From Ndongobacter massiliensis (lineage in GTDB: Bacteria; Bacillota; Clostridia; Tissierellales; Peptoniphilaceae): DNA of 64,000 bases. Under the pieces are notes generated by a model, which ran no database searches, was not told where the DNA came from, and was given only the letters and a program-made list of their open reading frames with translations. Within the stretch, counting starts at the first letter, position 1, and every line of letters starts with the position of its first letter. Location: the NCBI RefSeq assembly GCF_900120375.1, contig NZ_LT635480.1, positions 310,001 to 374,000 of the forward strand, given 5' to 3'. The translations under genes were made by a program, and so were the position numbers. Below, one piece after another: positions 41,422 through 51,474 of the stretch.

Positions 41422-42570
41422 ATGAAATTGACGGTATCGGCGACATTCGGATTAGAAAGTGTCGTGCGCCGCGAGTGTGAGGCTCTGGGCTTTCACGATA
41501 TAGACGTTTCCGAGGGCCATCTTTCTTTTTCGGGTACTTTTGACGACATTGCACGCTGTAATCTGTGTTTGCGCACTGCGGAACGCGTATTTGTCGAATT
41601 GGCGTCTTTTCCGGTCACAGAATTCGCCGATTTTTTTGACGCGGTTGCGGCGCTGCCGTGGGAGCAGTGGATCGATGCCGGCGCTTCGTTTCCGATCGCT
41701 GCATCCAGCTATCGCTCCAAATTGGCTTCACCGTCGGACTTGCAACGTCTCGCCAAAAAAGCGATTGCCAAAAGGCTGGCAGCGTGCGGCCGTGCCCAAG
41801 GGGAAAGCGAGCATATCCCGGAGGGCGGGCCGCCGGTCCCCGTAACGGTTCACCTGCGGCGCGACCAATGTGCCATCCTTCTGGATACGACCGGAGAAGG
41901 ATTGTTCAAACGCGGGTATCGCGCGGAACGCGGCGCAGCGCCGCTGAAAGAGACGCTCGCCAACGGATTGGTGCAATTGAGTTATTGGAATCCGGGTCGG
42001 ATGCTGGTCGACCCGTTTTGCGGATCCGGGACAATTCTGATTGAAGCTGCTTTGGCGGCGCGGCGCATGGCGCCGGGAACGGAGCGGGATTTCACCAGCA
42101 GGCACTGGTCATGTGTCGGCGAAGAGCGCTTTATCAAACAAACGCGCGCGTGTCGAAGTGTCGTCGATATGACGAGTCGACTCTCCATCTTGGGTTTTGA
42201 CATTGATCCCGCGATGATACGCATTGCTCGGAAAAATGCGGAAAAAGCCGGCGTTGCGGAAGACATTTCGTTCGTGGTGAAGGATTGCCGTCAGGTGAAA
42301 CTGGCGGAAAATTTCGGCGTGCTGATTACGAATCCGCCCTATGGGAAACGCCTGGGGGAAAGAAAAGCAGTCGAGACGCTGATGCGGGCATTTTTCCGCG
42401 GACCGGGACAATTGCGCACCTGGTCGATGTATTTCCTTTCTGCATTGGATTTGGAAGCGCTCAGCGGGCGAATGGCGGATCGTCGGCGTAAGTTTTTTAA
42501 TGGAGGCTCGGAAGTGACGTACTATCAATTTTACGGGCCGAATCCGGACGCGTATGTGGAAAAGCGGTAG
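41422..42570 (+). CDS. THUMP-domain class I RNA methyltransferase (RlmL/YpsC-like)
   Basis: 382 residues: N-terminal THUMP-like RNA-binding part (about 1-160), then a Rossmann methylase with DPFCGSGTILIEAALAARRM, LGFDIDPAMIRIARKNAEKA and the N-methylase motif ITNPPYGKRLGERKAVE. Predicted to make m2G in 23S rRNA. GAAGGAGGGCGGC precedes the ATG. It heads the long gene run to 53.7 kb. Confidence 0.88.
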   Translation: MKLTVSATFGLESVVRRECEALGFHDIDVSEGHLSFSGTFDDIARCNLCLRTAERVFVELASFPVTEFADFFDAVAALPWEQWIDAGASFPIAASSYRSKLASPSDLQRLAKKAIAKRLAACGRAQGESEHIPEGGPPVPVTVHLRRDQCAILLDTTGEGLFKRGYRAERGAAPLKETLANGLVQLSYWNPGRMLVDPFCGSGTILIEAALAARRMAPGTERDFTSRHWSCVGEERFIKQTRACRSVVDMTSRLSILGFDIDPAMIRIARKNAEKAGVAEDISFVVKDCRQVKLAENFGVLITNPPYGKRLGERKAVETLMRAFFRGPGQLRTWSMYFLSALDLEALSGRMADRRRKFFNGGSEVTYYQFYGPNPDAYVEKR

Positions 42571-42597
42571 CGCATCCATTTGAAGAAAGGCGGCAAC

Positions 42598-43725
42598 ATG
42601 AATCTTTCCATCCCCTCCTCGAAAGAACCCTTTTCCGTGCTCGAAGCGCTTCGAGATGTGCGCGTGCTCGACTTTATGGATGATATGGTTCGGATTATTG
42701 ATGCATCCGGCAACATCCTCTTTGCCAATGAGCGCATGAAGCAGTTTTGCGGCATCGACCCCACCGGAATCAGTGCGATCAATCCCGACGGACGTTATGT
42801 ACCGCGCACAATCGCCATGTCGACCTTCGTTACGGAAGCGCCGGTGATTAGCGAGTACTGTATGCAGGGCCATGTTTTTTCCGTCAAGAGTTCGCCGATT
42901 TTTGCCGGAGAGCGGCGCGTCGTCGCGGCGCTGGAGGTATTTCGCGATGTTACCATTCAAAACAATATTACGTTGGAATTATTTGAAGCCAACGGAAAAA
43001 TGAAACGGGAAATCGAGCTGGCGCGCACCATCCAGACGGGCATGCTGCCGGGAACGCGGGCGTTCGGACCACTGCGTTTCGATTCGCGCTATATTCCTTC
43101 CGACCAGTTATCCGGGGATATGTTCGATATTATTTTGCTGGATCAACGACACGTGGCTCTGTACATCGCCGATGTGGTCGGACATGGCATTTCCGCCTCC
43201 ATACTGACGATGTTTGTTCGCCAGACCATGCGCAGCATCCTCAGCGAAGGCGAGGTCTTCCTGCCTGCCGCCGTGCTGCGGGAATTGCGTCGCCGATTTG
43301 AGGAAATTGCCCTTGGGGACAGCCAGTACTTTTCTCTGTTTTACGGGTATATTGATCTTGAAAACGGACAGATGACTTATGCGAACGCCGGGCACAATTG
43401 TCCGCCTCTGGTCTATGAAAATGGAAGATTTTTCGACTTGAGCAGCAGCGGGCAGCTCCTTTCCACGGCCATTCCTTATCGGATGCATAAAGAAAAATGT
43501 CTATCCCTGCGACCGGGTCAAAAAATACTTTTTTTCACCGACGGCATGGTCGAAACAGAAAATCGGGCGGGCGAACGCTACGGGCGTGAAAGCATTCAAA
43601 GATTGTGGGAGCAGTCCGACACGGATGTACTCGATCGTCTGGTCGAGGATGTAGCCGCCTATCGCTGGGGAAAACAGAAAGATGATGTGGCATTGTTGTT
43701 GATGGAAACAAGGGAAAAGGCATAA
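42598..43725 (+). CDS. PAS-linked PP2C/SpoIIE-type phosphatase
   Basis: ATG 42598 ([20 protein letters not shown]) after GAAAGGCGGCAAC; a TTG at 42580 is less likely. 375 residues: an N-terminal PAS-like sensor ([20 protein letters not shown]) followed by a SpoIIE/RsbU phosphatase ([64 protein letters not shown]). It would dephosphorylate an anti-sigma-antagonist. No STAS or anti-sigma gene is nearby. Confidence 0.88.
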   Translation: MNLSIPSSKEPFSVLEALRDVRVLDFMDDMVRIIDASGNILFANERMKQFCGIDPTGISAINPDGRYVPRTIAMSTFVTEAPVISEYCMQGHVFSVKSSPIFAGERRVVAALEVFRDVTIQNNITLELFEANGKMKREIELARTIQTGMLPGTRAFGPLRFDSRYIPSDQLSGDMFDIILLDQRHVALYIADVVGHGISASILTMFVRQTMRSILSEGEVFLPAAVLRELRRRFEEIALGDSQYFSLFYGYIDLENGQMTYANAGHNCPPLVYENGRFFDLSSSGQLLSTAIPYRMHKEKCLSLRPGQKILFFTDGMVETENRAGERYGRESIQRLWEQSDTDVLDRLVEDVAAYRWGKQKDDVALLLMETREKA

Positions 43726-43772
43726 CGGCGCTGTGCGAAGTCGTTTTGCCCGAAAAGGAGAAAGGACATCTT

Positions 43773-45056
43773 ATGAAAATCGATTTGCAGTGGAGCGGAT
43801 TGGAAGAACAACTGTCGACCATGGAAGAAGAGGCACTGCGCGCCTATGACGTTCTGGTTGAGGGACAAGGCCCGGGCAATGATTTTTTAGGTTGGATTGA
43901 TTTGCCGGAGACGTACGACCGTGATGAGTATGCACGCATCAAAGAGGCGGCCAAGCGCATTCGGGATGATGCCGATGTGCTTGTGGTCATTGGCATCGGC
44001 GGGTCGTATCTCGGCGCGCGCGCAGTAATTGAAGCGCTGACCCCCACCTATGAAAAATCAAAGCCGGAGATTCTTTTCGCAGGCAATCATCTGAGCGCAC
44101 AGGAAACCGCGGAATTGCTCTCCTACCTCGAAGGCAAGAAAGTGTATCTTAACGTCATTTCCAAATCGGGCACGACGACCGAACCGGCAATTGCTTTTCG
44201 ACTGCTCAAAGAGCGACTGCTGGCTGAGGTAGGCGCGGAAGAAGCGGCCAAGCGCATTTTTGTTACGACCGATCGAAACAGGGGCGCTTTGAAGTCGCTG
44301 GCAACGGAAGAAGGCTATGAAACTTTTGTGGTGCCAGACGACGTCGGCGGGCGTTTCACTGTTTTGACAGCCGTCGGTCTGCTTCCGATTGCCGCAGCGG
44401 GCATTGATATCGACGCGTTGATGGAAGGTGCCCGTGCCGGCAGAAAGTCTTGTATGCCGCGCAATTTGGAGAATCCTGCCGTGCGCTATGCAATCGCGCG
44501 CAATCTGTTGTATGCACAGGGGAAGAAGCTTGAGGTGCTTGTCGCCTATGAACCGAAACTCCGCTTTTTCCAGGAGTGGTGGAAACAGTTGTACGGCGAA
44601 AGTGAAGGAAAGGACGGAAAAGCGTTGTTCCCGGCATCCGTCAGCAATACCACCGATCTGCATTCCCTTGGACAGCTGATTCAAGAGGGCGAGCGCACAA
44701 TTTTCGAGACGGTTCTCGTCGCGCAGAACAGCGCGCGCGATCTGACCCTGCAGGCGGAAGAAGACGATCTCGACGGGCTGAATTATCTCGCCGGCAAAAA
44801 GTTGAGCGAAGTCAATCAGAAGGCGATGCAGGGCACGCGTGAAGCACATGTCAGCGGCGGCGTACCCAACCTGATGGTGGAAGGTGCGGCGCTGGATGCG
44901 CATACAATGGGAGAATGGATCTATTTCTTTGAATTTGCCGTCGGTATCTCCGGTTATATGTTGGGCGTCAATCCCTTCAACCAGCCGGGGGTCGAGATGT
45001 ATAAGACAAATATGTTCCGTTTATTGGAAAAACCGGGTTATGTATCAGTAGACTGA
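43773..45056 (+). CDS. pgi: Glucose-6-phosphate isomerase
   Basis: ATG 43773 after GAGAAAGGACATCTT. 427 residues, the short Gram-positive form: [55 protein letters not shown] and the C-terminal [14 protein letters not shown]. Converts G6P from GlcK to F6P for PfkA. Confidence 0.94.
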   Translation: MKIDLQWSGLEEQLSTMEEEALRAYDVLVEGQGPGNDFLGWIDLPETYDRDEYARIKEAAKRIRDDADVLVVIGIGGSYLGARAVIEALTPTYEKSKPEILFAGNHLSAQETAELLSYLEGKKVYLNVISKSGTTTEPAIAFRLLKERLLAEVGAEEAAKRIFVTTDRNRGALKSLATEEGYETFVVPDDVGGRFTVLTAVGLLPIAAAGIDIDALMEGARAGRKSCMPRNLENPAVRYAIARNLLYAQGKKLEVLVAYEPKLRFFQEWWKQLYGESEGKDGKALFPASVSNTTDLHSLGQLIQEGERTIFETVLVAQNSARDLTLQAEEDDLDGLNYLAGKKLSEVNQKAMQGTREAHVSGGVPNLMVEGAALDAHTMGEWIYFFEFAVGISGYMLGVNPFNQPGVEMYKTNMFRLLEKPGYVSVD

Positions 45057-45091
45057 AATTGCAACAAGGTCAATAAAGAAAAGAGGGAAGA

Positions 45092-45736
45092 ATGGAATTA
45101 AATCGAATGATCGATCACACGCTGTTGAAACCGGAAGCAACGGAAGAACAGGTGCGAAAACTCTGCGAAGAGGCGCGCGCACATCACTTTTTTTCCTGCT
45201 GCGTCAACGGTCGCTTTGTGCCTCTGGTGCATTCCCTATTGAAAGACAGTGATGTTGCAACCTGTTGCGTGATCGGCTTTCCCTTGGGGGCGTCCTCTAC
45301 CGCCGCGAAAGTCGCAGAGGCACAACAAGCGATTGCGGACGGCGCGGATGAAATCGATATGGTGTTGTCCGTGGGTGCGTTAAAAGAAGGCAACGACGAG
45401 GCGGTGCGCGGAGAAATTGCACAGATTAAGGACGTCGTCGGCACGCGGGTGCTCAAGGTCATTCTCGAGACATGCCTGCTTACGCAGGAAGAAAAGCAGC
45501 GCGCCTGTCGTTTAGCCGTCGAAGCAGGTGCAGATTTTGTGAAAACTTCGACCGGGTTTTCTACAGGCGGGGCTACGGTGGAAGATGTACGCCTGATGAA
45601 GGAGACGGTTGGCGACGCCTGCCAGGTGAAAGCTTCCGGCGGCGTGCGGACGCGCGCGGACGCCTTGGCAATGATTGAAGCGGGCGCGTCCCGCATTGGA
45701 GCTTCCAGCGGCATTGCCATTGTGAGCGGGGAATAA
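45092..45736 (+). CDS. deoC: Deoxyribose-phosphate aldolase
   Basis: 214 residues: [20 protein letters not shown] at the start, [20 protein letters not shown], catalytic Lys in [14 protein letters not shown] and [20 protein letters not shown]. Cleaves deoxyribose-5-phosphate to glyceraldehyde-3-phosphate and acetaldehyde. One base before the NUDIX gene, so translationally coupled. Confidence 0.94.
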   Translation: MELNRMIDHTLLKPEATEEQVRKLCEEARAHHFFSCCVNGRFVPLVHSLLKDSDVATCCVIGFPLGASSTAAKVAEAQQAIADGADEIDMVLSVGALKEGNDEAVRGEIAQIKDVVGTRVLKVILETCLLTQEEKQRACRLAVEAGADFVKTSTGFSTGGATVEDVRLMKETVGDACQVKASGGVRTRADALAMIEAGASRIGASSGIAIVSGE

Positions 45737-45737
45737 G

Positions 45738-46232
45738 ATGCAGCAGGCAAAGCTCTTGAACATGGTACTGATTCGCAATGCACAGGGGCAGGTCCTCGTG
45801 CTCGACAAAGTTGTGCGCGAGGGCTGGGAGGGCCCCACCTTTCCCGGTGGAAAAGTCGAACCGAACGAAAGCATTTACGACTCCTGCCGGCGAGAAGCCT
45901 GGGAAGAAACCGGATTGACGCTGGGAAAACTCACCTGCTGCGGCATGGTGAGTTGGCTGGAAGAAGCAGACCCGGAGTTGCGCCTGTTTGCCTTGCTTTT
46001 TTTCTGCGACGAGTTTTCTGGGACACTGCGGGAAAGCCGCGAAGGTACGCTGCGCTGGATGGACTATGAGGCATTTCGCCGTTGTGAACCAAAAAGTGAA
46101 TGTATGAACGAGATGTTGCGCGTGTATGAGGGCGAAGCGCCGGAAGTGATTTTTCGCTACAAGGAGCAACGGCGCTTCGCCGCAGATTTTTACGGGAAGG
46201 AGCATACGGATGGATACGGACAGGGGATATGA
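45738..46232 (+). CDS. NUDIX hydrolase (8-oxo-dGTP diphosphatase-like)
   Basis: 164 residues with the Nudix box GGKVEPNESIYDSCRREAWE, continuing ETGL (GX5EX7REUXEEXGU). The N-terminal LNMVLIRNAQGQVLVLDKV matches the MutT/YtkD group. Probably cleans the nucleotide pool. A C-terminal extension of about 30 residues is of unknown role. Overlaps the sirtuin gene by 23 bases. Confidence 0.88.
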   Translation: MQQAKLLNMVLIRNAQGQVLVLDKVVREGWEGPTFPGGKVEPNESIYDSCRREAWEETGLTLGKLTCCGMVSWLEEADPELRLFALLFFCDEFSGTLRESREGTLRWMDYEAFRRCEPKSECMNEMLRVYEGEAPEVIFRYKEQRRFAADFYGKEHTDGYGQGI

Positions 46233-46968
46233 CACCAACAATGCGGTCTTTCAGCAGGTGCGTGACATTCTGCAGGAAAGCCAATCCATTGTATTTTTCG
46301 GCGGAGCCGGGGTTTCGACGGCATCGGGGATTCCGGATTTTCGCTCCGCCACCGGGCTGTACAATCAGAAGCACGATACGCGTTTTTCACCGGAATATAT
46401 GTTGAGTCACGAATTTTTTGAATCCGATCCGGGTTCTTTTTCAGATTATGTGCGCAAGAACCTCATCTATCCGGATGCGCAGCCGAACGGCGCGCATCGC
46501 GCACTCGCGGAATTGGAGCAACAGGGACGTTTGCTGTCCGTGATTACCCAAAATATTGACGGACTCCATCAGCGCGCCGGCAGTAAAAATGTGCTGGAGA
46601 TTCACGGCAATTTGACGGATTACTATTGTACGGCGTGCGGACGTTCCGTAGCGGAATCGGTTTTTTTGGAAGCGCAGGGCGTCTGTCGCTGCGCGCATTG
46701 CGGCGGAGTCGTTCGACCGGATGTCGTGCTGTATGGAGAGATGCTCAATCAGCGCGTGTTTTCGGAGGCCATTGCCGCCATTGAGCGAGCGCGCACGTTT
46801 ATTGTCGGGGGAAGTTCGTTGGTGGTGTATCCTGCCGCCGGTTTGCTGCGCTACTATCGCGGGCATGAGCTTATTCTTTTGAATGCCGAACCGACCCAGG
46901 CGGACGCCCGGGCGGATTATGTGTTGCATGGCGATATTTCGAAGCTTTTGCCGGCTTTGATTGCATAA
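46210..46968 (+). CDS. cobB: Sir2-family NAD-dependent protein deacylase
   Basis: 252 residues from ATG 46210, with AAGGAG inside the NUDIX gene. GGAGVSTASGIPDFRSATGL, catalytic TQNIDGLHQRAGS with HGNL, zinc pairs CTAC and CAHC, and VGGSSLVVYPAAGLLRYYRG. Removes acyl groups from lysines using NAD+; probably acts on acetylated or butyrylated metabolic enzymes (inference). Confidence 0.92.
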   Translation: MDTDRGYDTNNAVFQQVRDILQESQSIVFFGGAGVSTASGIPDFRSATGLYNQKHDTRFSPEYMLSHEFFESDPGSFSDYVRKNLIYPDAQPNGAHRALAELEQQGRLLSVITQNIDGLHQRAGSKNVLEIHGNLTDYYCTACGRSVAESVFLEAQGVCRCAHCGGVVRPDVVLYGEMLNQRVFSEAIAAIERARTFIVGGSSLVVYPAAGLLRYYRGHELILLNAEPTQADARADYVLHGDISKLLPALIA

Positions 46969-47049
46969 GCTTTTATCAAAAGACCGTCGAAACCGATGCT
47001 TTCGCTACTGTGAAGGCGCTGGGCGGGAGAGCTATTGGAAAGGAAATTC

Positions 47050-50000
47050 ATGTCCTTTGTTCATTTGCATTTACATACGCCCTACAGCCTGTTGGATGGG
47101 TTTTGCCGCATTGATGCGCTGATGGACCGCGTGCAGGAGTTGGGCATGCAAGCTGTGGCCATGACGGATCACGGCAATCTTTTCGGGACCATTCAGTTTT
47201 ATAAGGCGGCAAAGAAGCGCGGCATCAAACCCATCATCGGTTGTGAAGTCTATCTGTGTGACGACCGCTTCGACCGGAAAGATCGCACGCGCTATCATTT
47301 GATCCTGCTGGCCGAGAATGATACCGGTTATCACAATCTTATGAAAATTGTTTCCGAGGGTTATGTCAATGGATTCTACTATAAGCCGCGTGTGGACAAG
47401 GCGTGTTTGCGGGAACACAGCGAAGGGCTCATTGCCCTGTCCGCATGTCTCGCAGGCGAAGTGGCACGCTGTGCATTGGAGCAGCCGTATGAAACGACGC
47501 GGGATTTAGCGCTGAGTTATCGGGAGTTATTCGGCCCGGACAATTTCTTTTTGGAGATTCAGGATCATGGGATTGCCGAAGAGCGGCAGGTTGCACAGAT
47601 TTACCGGCGCATTCATGAAGAGACGGGCATCGGGCTGGTGGCAACCAACGATTGCCACTATCTGCGTCTAGAGGACGCAAGGGCGCACGAAATTCTTTTG
47701 TGCATTCAAACAGGAAAGACCCTGCAGGATGAAAATCGAATGCGCTTTGCGACCGATACCTTTTACGTGAAATCGCCGGAAGAAATGGCGGAACAGTTTT
47801 CGGGCTATGATGGCGCGTTGGAAAACACGCAGCGCATCGCCGATCGATGCAATCTGGAAATTGTCTTTCACGAGCCGCATTTGCCGCACTTTGATGTGCC
47901 GGAAGGTTTTACGAACGAGCAATATCTGCGCCATCTGGTGCGCGAGGGATTGGAACAGCGTTATAAAAATGCGGGACCGCGTAAGGAACAGGCGCAAACG
48001 CGGGCGGAATATGAGCTGTCCGTGATCGCTTCCATGGGCTTTACCGATTATTTTCTTATCGTCTGGGATTTTGTGCGCTATGCGAAATCGCGGGACATCG
48101 CCGTCGGACCGGGGCGCGGTTCGGCAGCAGGCTCCATGATTGCCTATGTGTTGGGCATCACGGGGCTGGACCCCTTACAGTATGACCTGCTTTTTGAGCG
48201 CTTTTTGAATCCGGAGCGCGTTTCTATGCCGGATATCGACATCGATTTTTGTTATGAACGGCGCGAAGAAGTCATCGACTATGTCAAAGAAAAGTACGGC
48301 GAAGACCGCGTGGCGCAAATCGTTACGTTCGGGACCATGGCGGCAAAGAATGCCATTCGCGACGTCGGGCGCGTCTTGGATGTGCCGCTTCCGGCGGTGG
48401 ATCGCTTGGCAAAGGCGGTGCCGAACCGCTTGAATATGACCTTGAATGAGGCATTGGAAGATCCGGATTTTTCCTCGAGGTATAAGGAGAGTGAAGAAAA
48501 TCGCCGCCTGATCGACTTGGCGCGGGCCGTCGAAGGCATGCCGCGTCACACCTCGACACATGCAGCGGGGGTGTTAATTGCCAGTGAGCCGGTGGATCAC
48601 TTTGTACCGCTTTCTAGGAACGGCGACCAGATTACCACGCAATACAATATGATAGAGTTGGAAGAATTGGGCTTGCTGAAAATGGATTTTTTAGGCTTGC
48701 GCAACCTCACGGTAATTCAGGATGCCTGTCGCATGATTACGGAAGAACGTGGAATTTCATTGGATATGGATGCGATCGACCTGCAAGACCCGAAGGTGTT
48801 GTCGCTGTTTGCTTCTGCGGAAACGATTGGAGTTTTCCAGTTTGAATCGAACGGCATGCGCGCATTTTTGCGCGAATTGCGCCCAGATCGCTTTGAAGAC
48901 CTCGTGGCGGCCAACGCGCTGTTTCGACCGGGTCCGATGGAGCAGATTCCGACGTATATCGAAATACGCCACCATCCGGAACGCGTGCGTTATCTGCATC
49001 CGCTGTTGGAGCCGATTTTGAAAAACACCTACGGTGTGATTGTCTACCAGGAACAAGTCATGCAAATTGTGCAGCAGTTGGCCGGTTACTCGCTGGGCGG
49101 TGCGGACAATCTCCGCCGCGCCATGTCCAAAAAAAAGATGCAGGTGATGACGGACAACCGAGCCATCTTCGTGCACGGCAAGCATGCGGACGGCGTTTCA
49201 ATCCCCGGTTGTATTGCCAACGGAGTACCGGAAGATGTGGCGAACCGGATTTACGACCAGATGATCGAATTCGCCAAATATGCATTTAATAAGTCGCATT
49301 CGCTGGCCTATGCCTTTGTTGCGATGCAGACGGCGACGCTCAAGGCATATTATCCGCTCGAATATTTTGCGGCACTTCTCAGCTCCGTGATGGGTAACTC
49401 GGATTCGATATCGTTGTATACCCAGGAAGCCCGGCGCCTGGGGCTTTCGCTACTTGCACCGGATATTAACCGTGCGCAGCGCAAATTTTCCGTGGACGCG
49501 GGGGAAATCCGCTATTCCCTTTTAGCGGTCAAGAGTGTGGGCACCGGCTTGGTGGCAGCGACCCTTGCGGCGCGCGAAAAGGGCGGGGCATTTCAAACCT
49601 TGGACGAGTATCTGCAGCGCGTATTGGAAGTCGATACGACGTGCTTGAACCGCAAGGCGGTGGAGAATTTAATCAAGGCGGGCGCTTTCGATGCGATGGG
49701 CACGCGTGCAGGTCTTATCCGCCAGCTGGAATTTTCCATTGATTCCGTCCAGCGGCGCCGTCGCACCAATGTTGCGGGGCAAACGTCGATGTTCGGCGCA
49801 ATCGAAGAGGTTGCACCGTCTGCGCCGTCAAGTAGCGAATTTCGAAAAGAACAACTCTTGGCCTATGAAAAAGAGGTATTGGGTATTTACCTGTCGGATC
49901 ATCCGTTTCGTCCGTATGAGGCGGTCGCACAGCGGCTCGCAAATTTCACGATCGGTGCATGGATTGCCGAGGAACACGCGGAAACCTTGGACGGACGGCG

Positions 50001-50508
50001 CGTGCGCATGGCCGGATTGGTGCGTTCGGTGCAGCCGAAATTGACCAAAAAGAATCAGCGCATGTGCTTTTTCAACCTGGAAGATACCTACGGATCGATG
50101 GAAGCGGTGGTGTTTCCAAAGGTTTATGAGCGTGTCCACGACCTACTTACGGAGGATGAACCGGTGCTGCTCGATGGCCGATTGCAGATTTCCGATGTGC
50201 AGGGTGCAAAAATTCTCGTCGATGGGGTAAAAAGTATACGGAATGCGGCAACGGAGGAGCCGATGAGCGTGCTGTATTTGCGCATGGCCCGGGAGGCGAA
50301 TCGGTATGCAGCGGTGCGTGCGTGCTTGCTGCGGCATCCCGGGAAAAGTCCCGTGCGCATTTATTTCTCCGATGTAAAGCAGACGGTGTCGATGGCGGCG
50401 CGGTTTGCGGTGCGCGCGGAAGCGCCTTTGATTGAAGAATTGACGACTTTACTAGGCCGTGATAATGTAGTCATCCGGCAACGAGAACCGGTGGAGGAGG
50501 ATGCATGA
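47050..50508 (+). CDS. dnaE: DNA polymerase III alpha subunit (DnaE)
   Basis: ATG 47050 (MSFVHLHLHTPYSLLDGFCR) after GGAAAGGAAATTC. 1152 residues: PHP domain with intact HLHLHTPYSLLDG, the palm aspartates in MPDIDIDFCYERREEVIDYV, RHTSTHAAGVLIA, fingers and beta-binding region, and a C-terminal OB fold (VRMAGLVRSVQPKLTKKNQR, MCFFNLEDTYGSMEAVVFPK). Replicative or lagging-strand polymerase. ATGA overlap with pfkA. Confidence 0.94.
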   Translation: MSFVHLHLHTPYSLLDGFCRIDALMDRVQELGMQAVAMTDHGNLFGTIQFYKAAKKRGIKPIIGCEVYLCDDRFDRKDRTRYHLILLAENDTGYHNLMKIVSEGYVNGFYYKPRVDKACLREHSEGLIALSACLAGEVARCALEQPYETTRDLALSYRELFGPDNFFLEIQDHGIAEERQVAQIYRRIHEETGIGLVATNDCHYLRLEDARAHEILLCIQTGKTLQDENRMRFATDTFYVKSPEEMAEQFSGYDGALENTQRIADRCNLEIVFHEPHLPHFDVPEGFTNEQYLRHLVREGLEQRYKNAGPRKEQAQTRAEYELSVIASMGFTDYFLIVWDFVRYAKSRDIAVGPGRGSAAGSMIAYVLGITGLDPLQYDLLFERFLNPERVSMPDIDIDFCYERREEVIDYVKEKYGEDRVAQIVTFGTMAAKNAIRDVGRVLDVPLPAVDRLAKAVPNRLNMTLNEALEDPDFSSRYKESEENRRLIDLARAVEGMPRHTSTHAAGVLIASEPVDHFVPLSRNGDQITTQYNMIELEELGLLKMDFLGLRNLTVIQDACRMITEERGISLDMDAIDLQDPKVLSLFASAETIGVFQFESNGMRAFLRELRPDRFEDLVAANALFRPGPMEQIPTYIEIRHHPERVRYLHPLLEPILKNTYGVIVYQEQVMQIVQQLAGYSLGGADNLRRAMSKKKMQVMTDNRAIFVHGKHADGVSIPGCIANGVPEDVANRIYDQMIEFAKYAFNKSHSLAYAFVAMQTATLKAYYPLEYFAALLSSVMGNSDSISLYTQEARRLGLSLLAPDINRAQRKFSVDAGEIRYSLLAVKSVGTGLVAATLAAREKGGAFQTLDEYLQRVLEVDTTCLNRKAVENLIKAGAFDAMGTRAGLIRQLEFSIDSVQRRRRTNVAGQTSMFGAIEEVAPSAPSSSEFRKEQLLAYEKEVLGIYLSDHPFRPYEAVAQRLANFTIGAWIAEEHAETLDGRRVRMAGLVRSVQPKLTKKNQRMCFFNLEDTYGSMEAVVFPKVYERVHDLLTEDEPVLLDGRLQISDVQGAKILVDGVKSIRNAATEEPMSVLYLRMAREANRYAAVRACLLRHPGKSPVRIYFSDVKQTVSMAARFAVRAEAPLIEELTTLLGRDNVVIRQREPVEEDA

Positions 50509-51464
50509 AAACCATAGGGATGTTGACATCAGGAGGGGATGCTCCGGGTATGAATGCGGCGATACGGGCGGTTGCCCGCGCCGCTTTTGCGCGGGGAATG
50601 CGCGTAAAAGGCATTCGCTTCGGCTATGACGGGCTGATGGCGGGCGACATTTACGAAATGAATGTCTCCAGTGTTGCCGATATTATTCAAAAGGGCGGTA
50701 CCATTTTGGGATCGGCGCGGAGCACCGAATTTTGCACGCCACAAGGGCAGAAGAAGGCCGTACAGATTTTACAGGACTTCGGTGTGGAAGGGCTGGTCGT
50801 GCTCGGTGGCGACGGCTCGTTCCAGGGAGCGAACGCCCTGCATCGTCTCGGCATTAAAACCATCGGAATTCCCTGCACCATTGACAACGATATGGGTTAT
50901 ACCGACTACACGATCGGTTTTCATACGGCGGTGGAAACCGTCATCGAATCCATTGGAAAACTGCGCGACACATCCAGTTCCCACAGTCGCGCGAATATCA
51001 TCGAGGTCATGGGGCGCAATTGTGGAGATATCGCGCTCTATGCGGGCATTGCGGGCGGCGCGGAGAGCATCATCGTGCCGGAACATGAATTTTCCATGGA
51101 TCGCATTGTGGATAAAATTCGACGCGGACGCAAGCGCGGCAAGCGGCACCACATCATTGTCGTTGCCGAAGGCGTCGGAAACCCGTACGCCATTCGCGAG
51201 CGCATTGAAGAAGAAACCGGTGTGGAGACAAAAATTACCATCTTAGGGCATGTCCAGCGCGGCGGTGCGCCAAGTTTTACGGATGCAAAATTGGGTTGCC
51301 AGATGGGCCACAAGGCGGTGACCCTTTTGCAGAGCGGTACCAGTTCCGTTGCCATAGGCGTGCGGGGAAAAAAGATCTTTACCATGCCTATAACCGAAGC
51401 CATTGCCGTTCCGCATGTATTGGATGAGGAACTGTATGAGATGGCGGATGAATTGTCCAGCTGA
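50505..51464 (+). CDS. pfkA: ATP-dependent 6-phosphofructokinase
   Basis: 319 residues: GMLTSGGDAPGMNAAIRAVA, LGGDGSFQGANALH, catalytic PCTIDNDMGYTDYTIGFHTA, EVMGRNCGDIALYAGIAGGA. Family length and Gly-rich ATP site (GGDG) mark the ATP-using allosteric form. Commits F6P to glycolysis. Starts within the dnaE stop. Confidence 0.95.
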   Translation: MKTIGMLTSGGDAPGMNAAIRAVARAAFARGMRVKGIRFGYDGLMAGDIYEMNVSSVADIIQKGGTILGSARSTEFCTPQGQKKAVQILQDFGVEGLVVLGGDGSFQGANALHRLGIKTIGIPCTIDNDMGYTDYTIGFHTAVETVIESIGKLRDTSSSHSRANIIEVMGRNCGDIALYAGIAGGAESIIVPEHEFSMDRIVDKIRRGRKRGKRHHIIVVAEGVGNPYAIRERIEEETGVETKITILGHVQRGGAPSFTDAKLGCQMGHKAVTLLQSGTSSVAIGVRGKKIFTMPITEAIAVPHVLDEELYEMADELSS

Positions 51465-51474
51465 GGAGGAAAGT

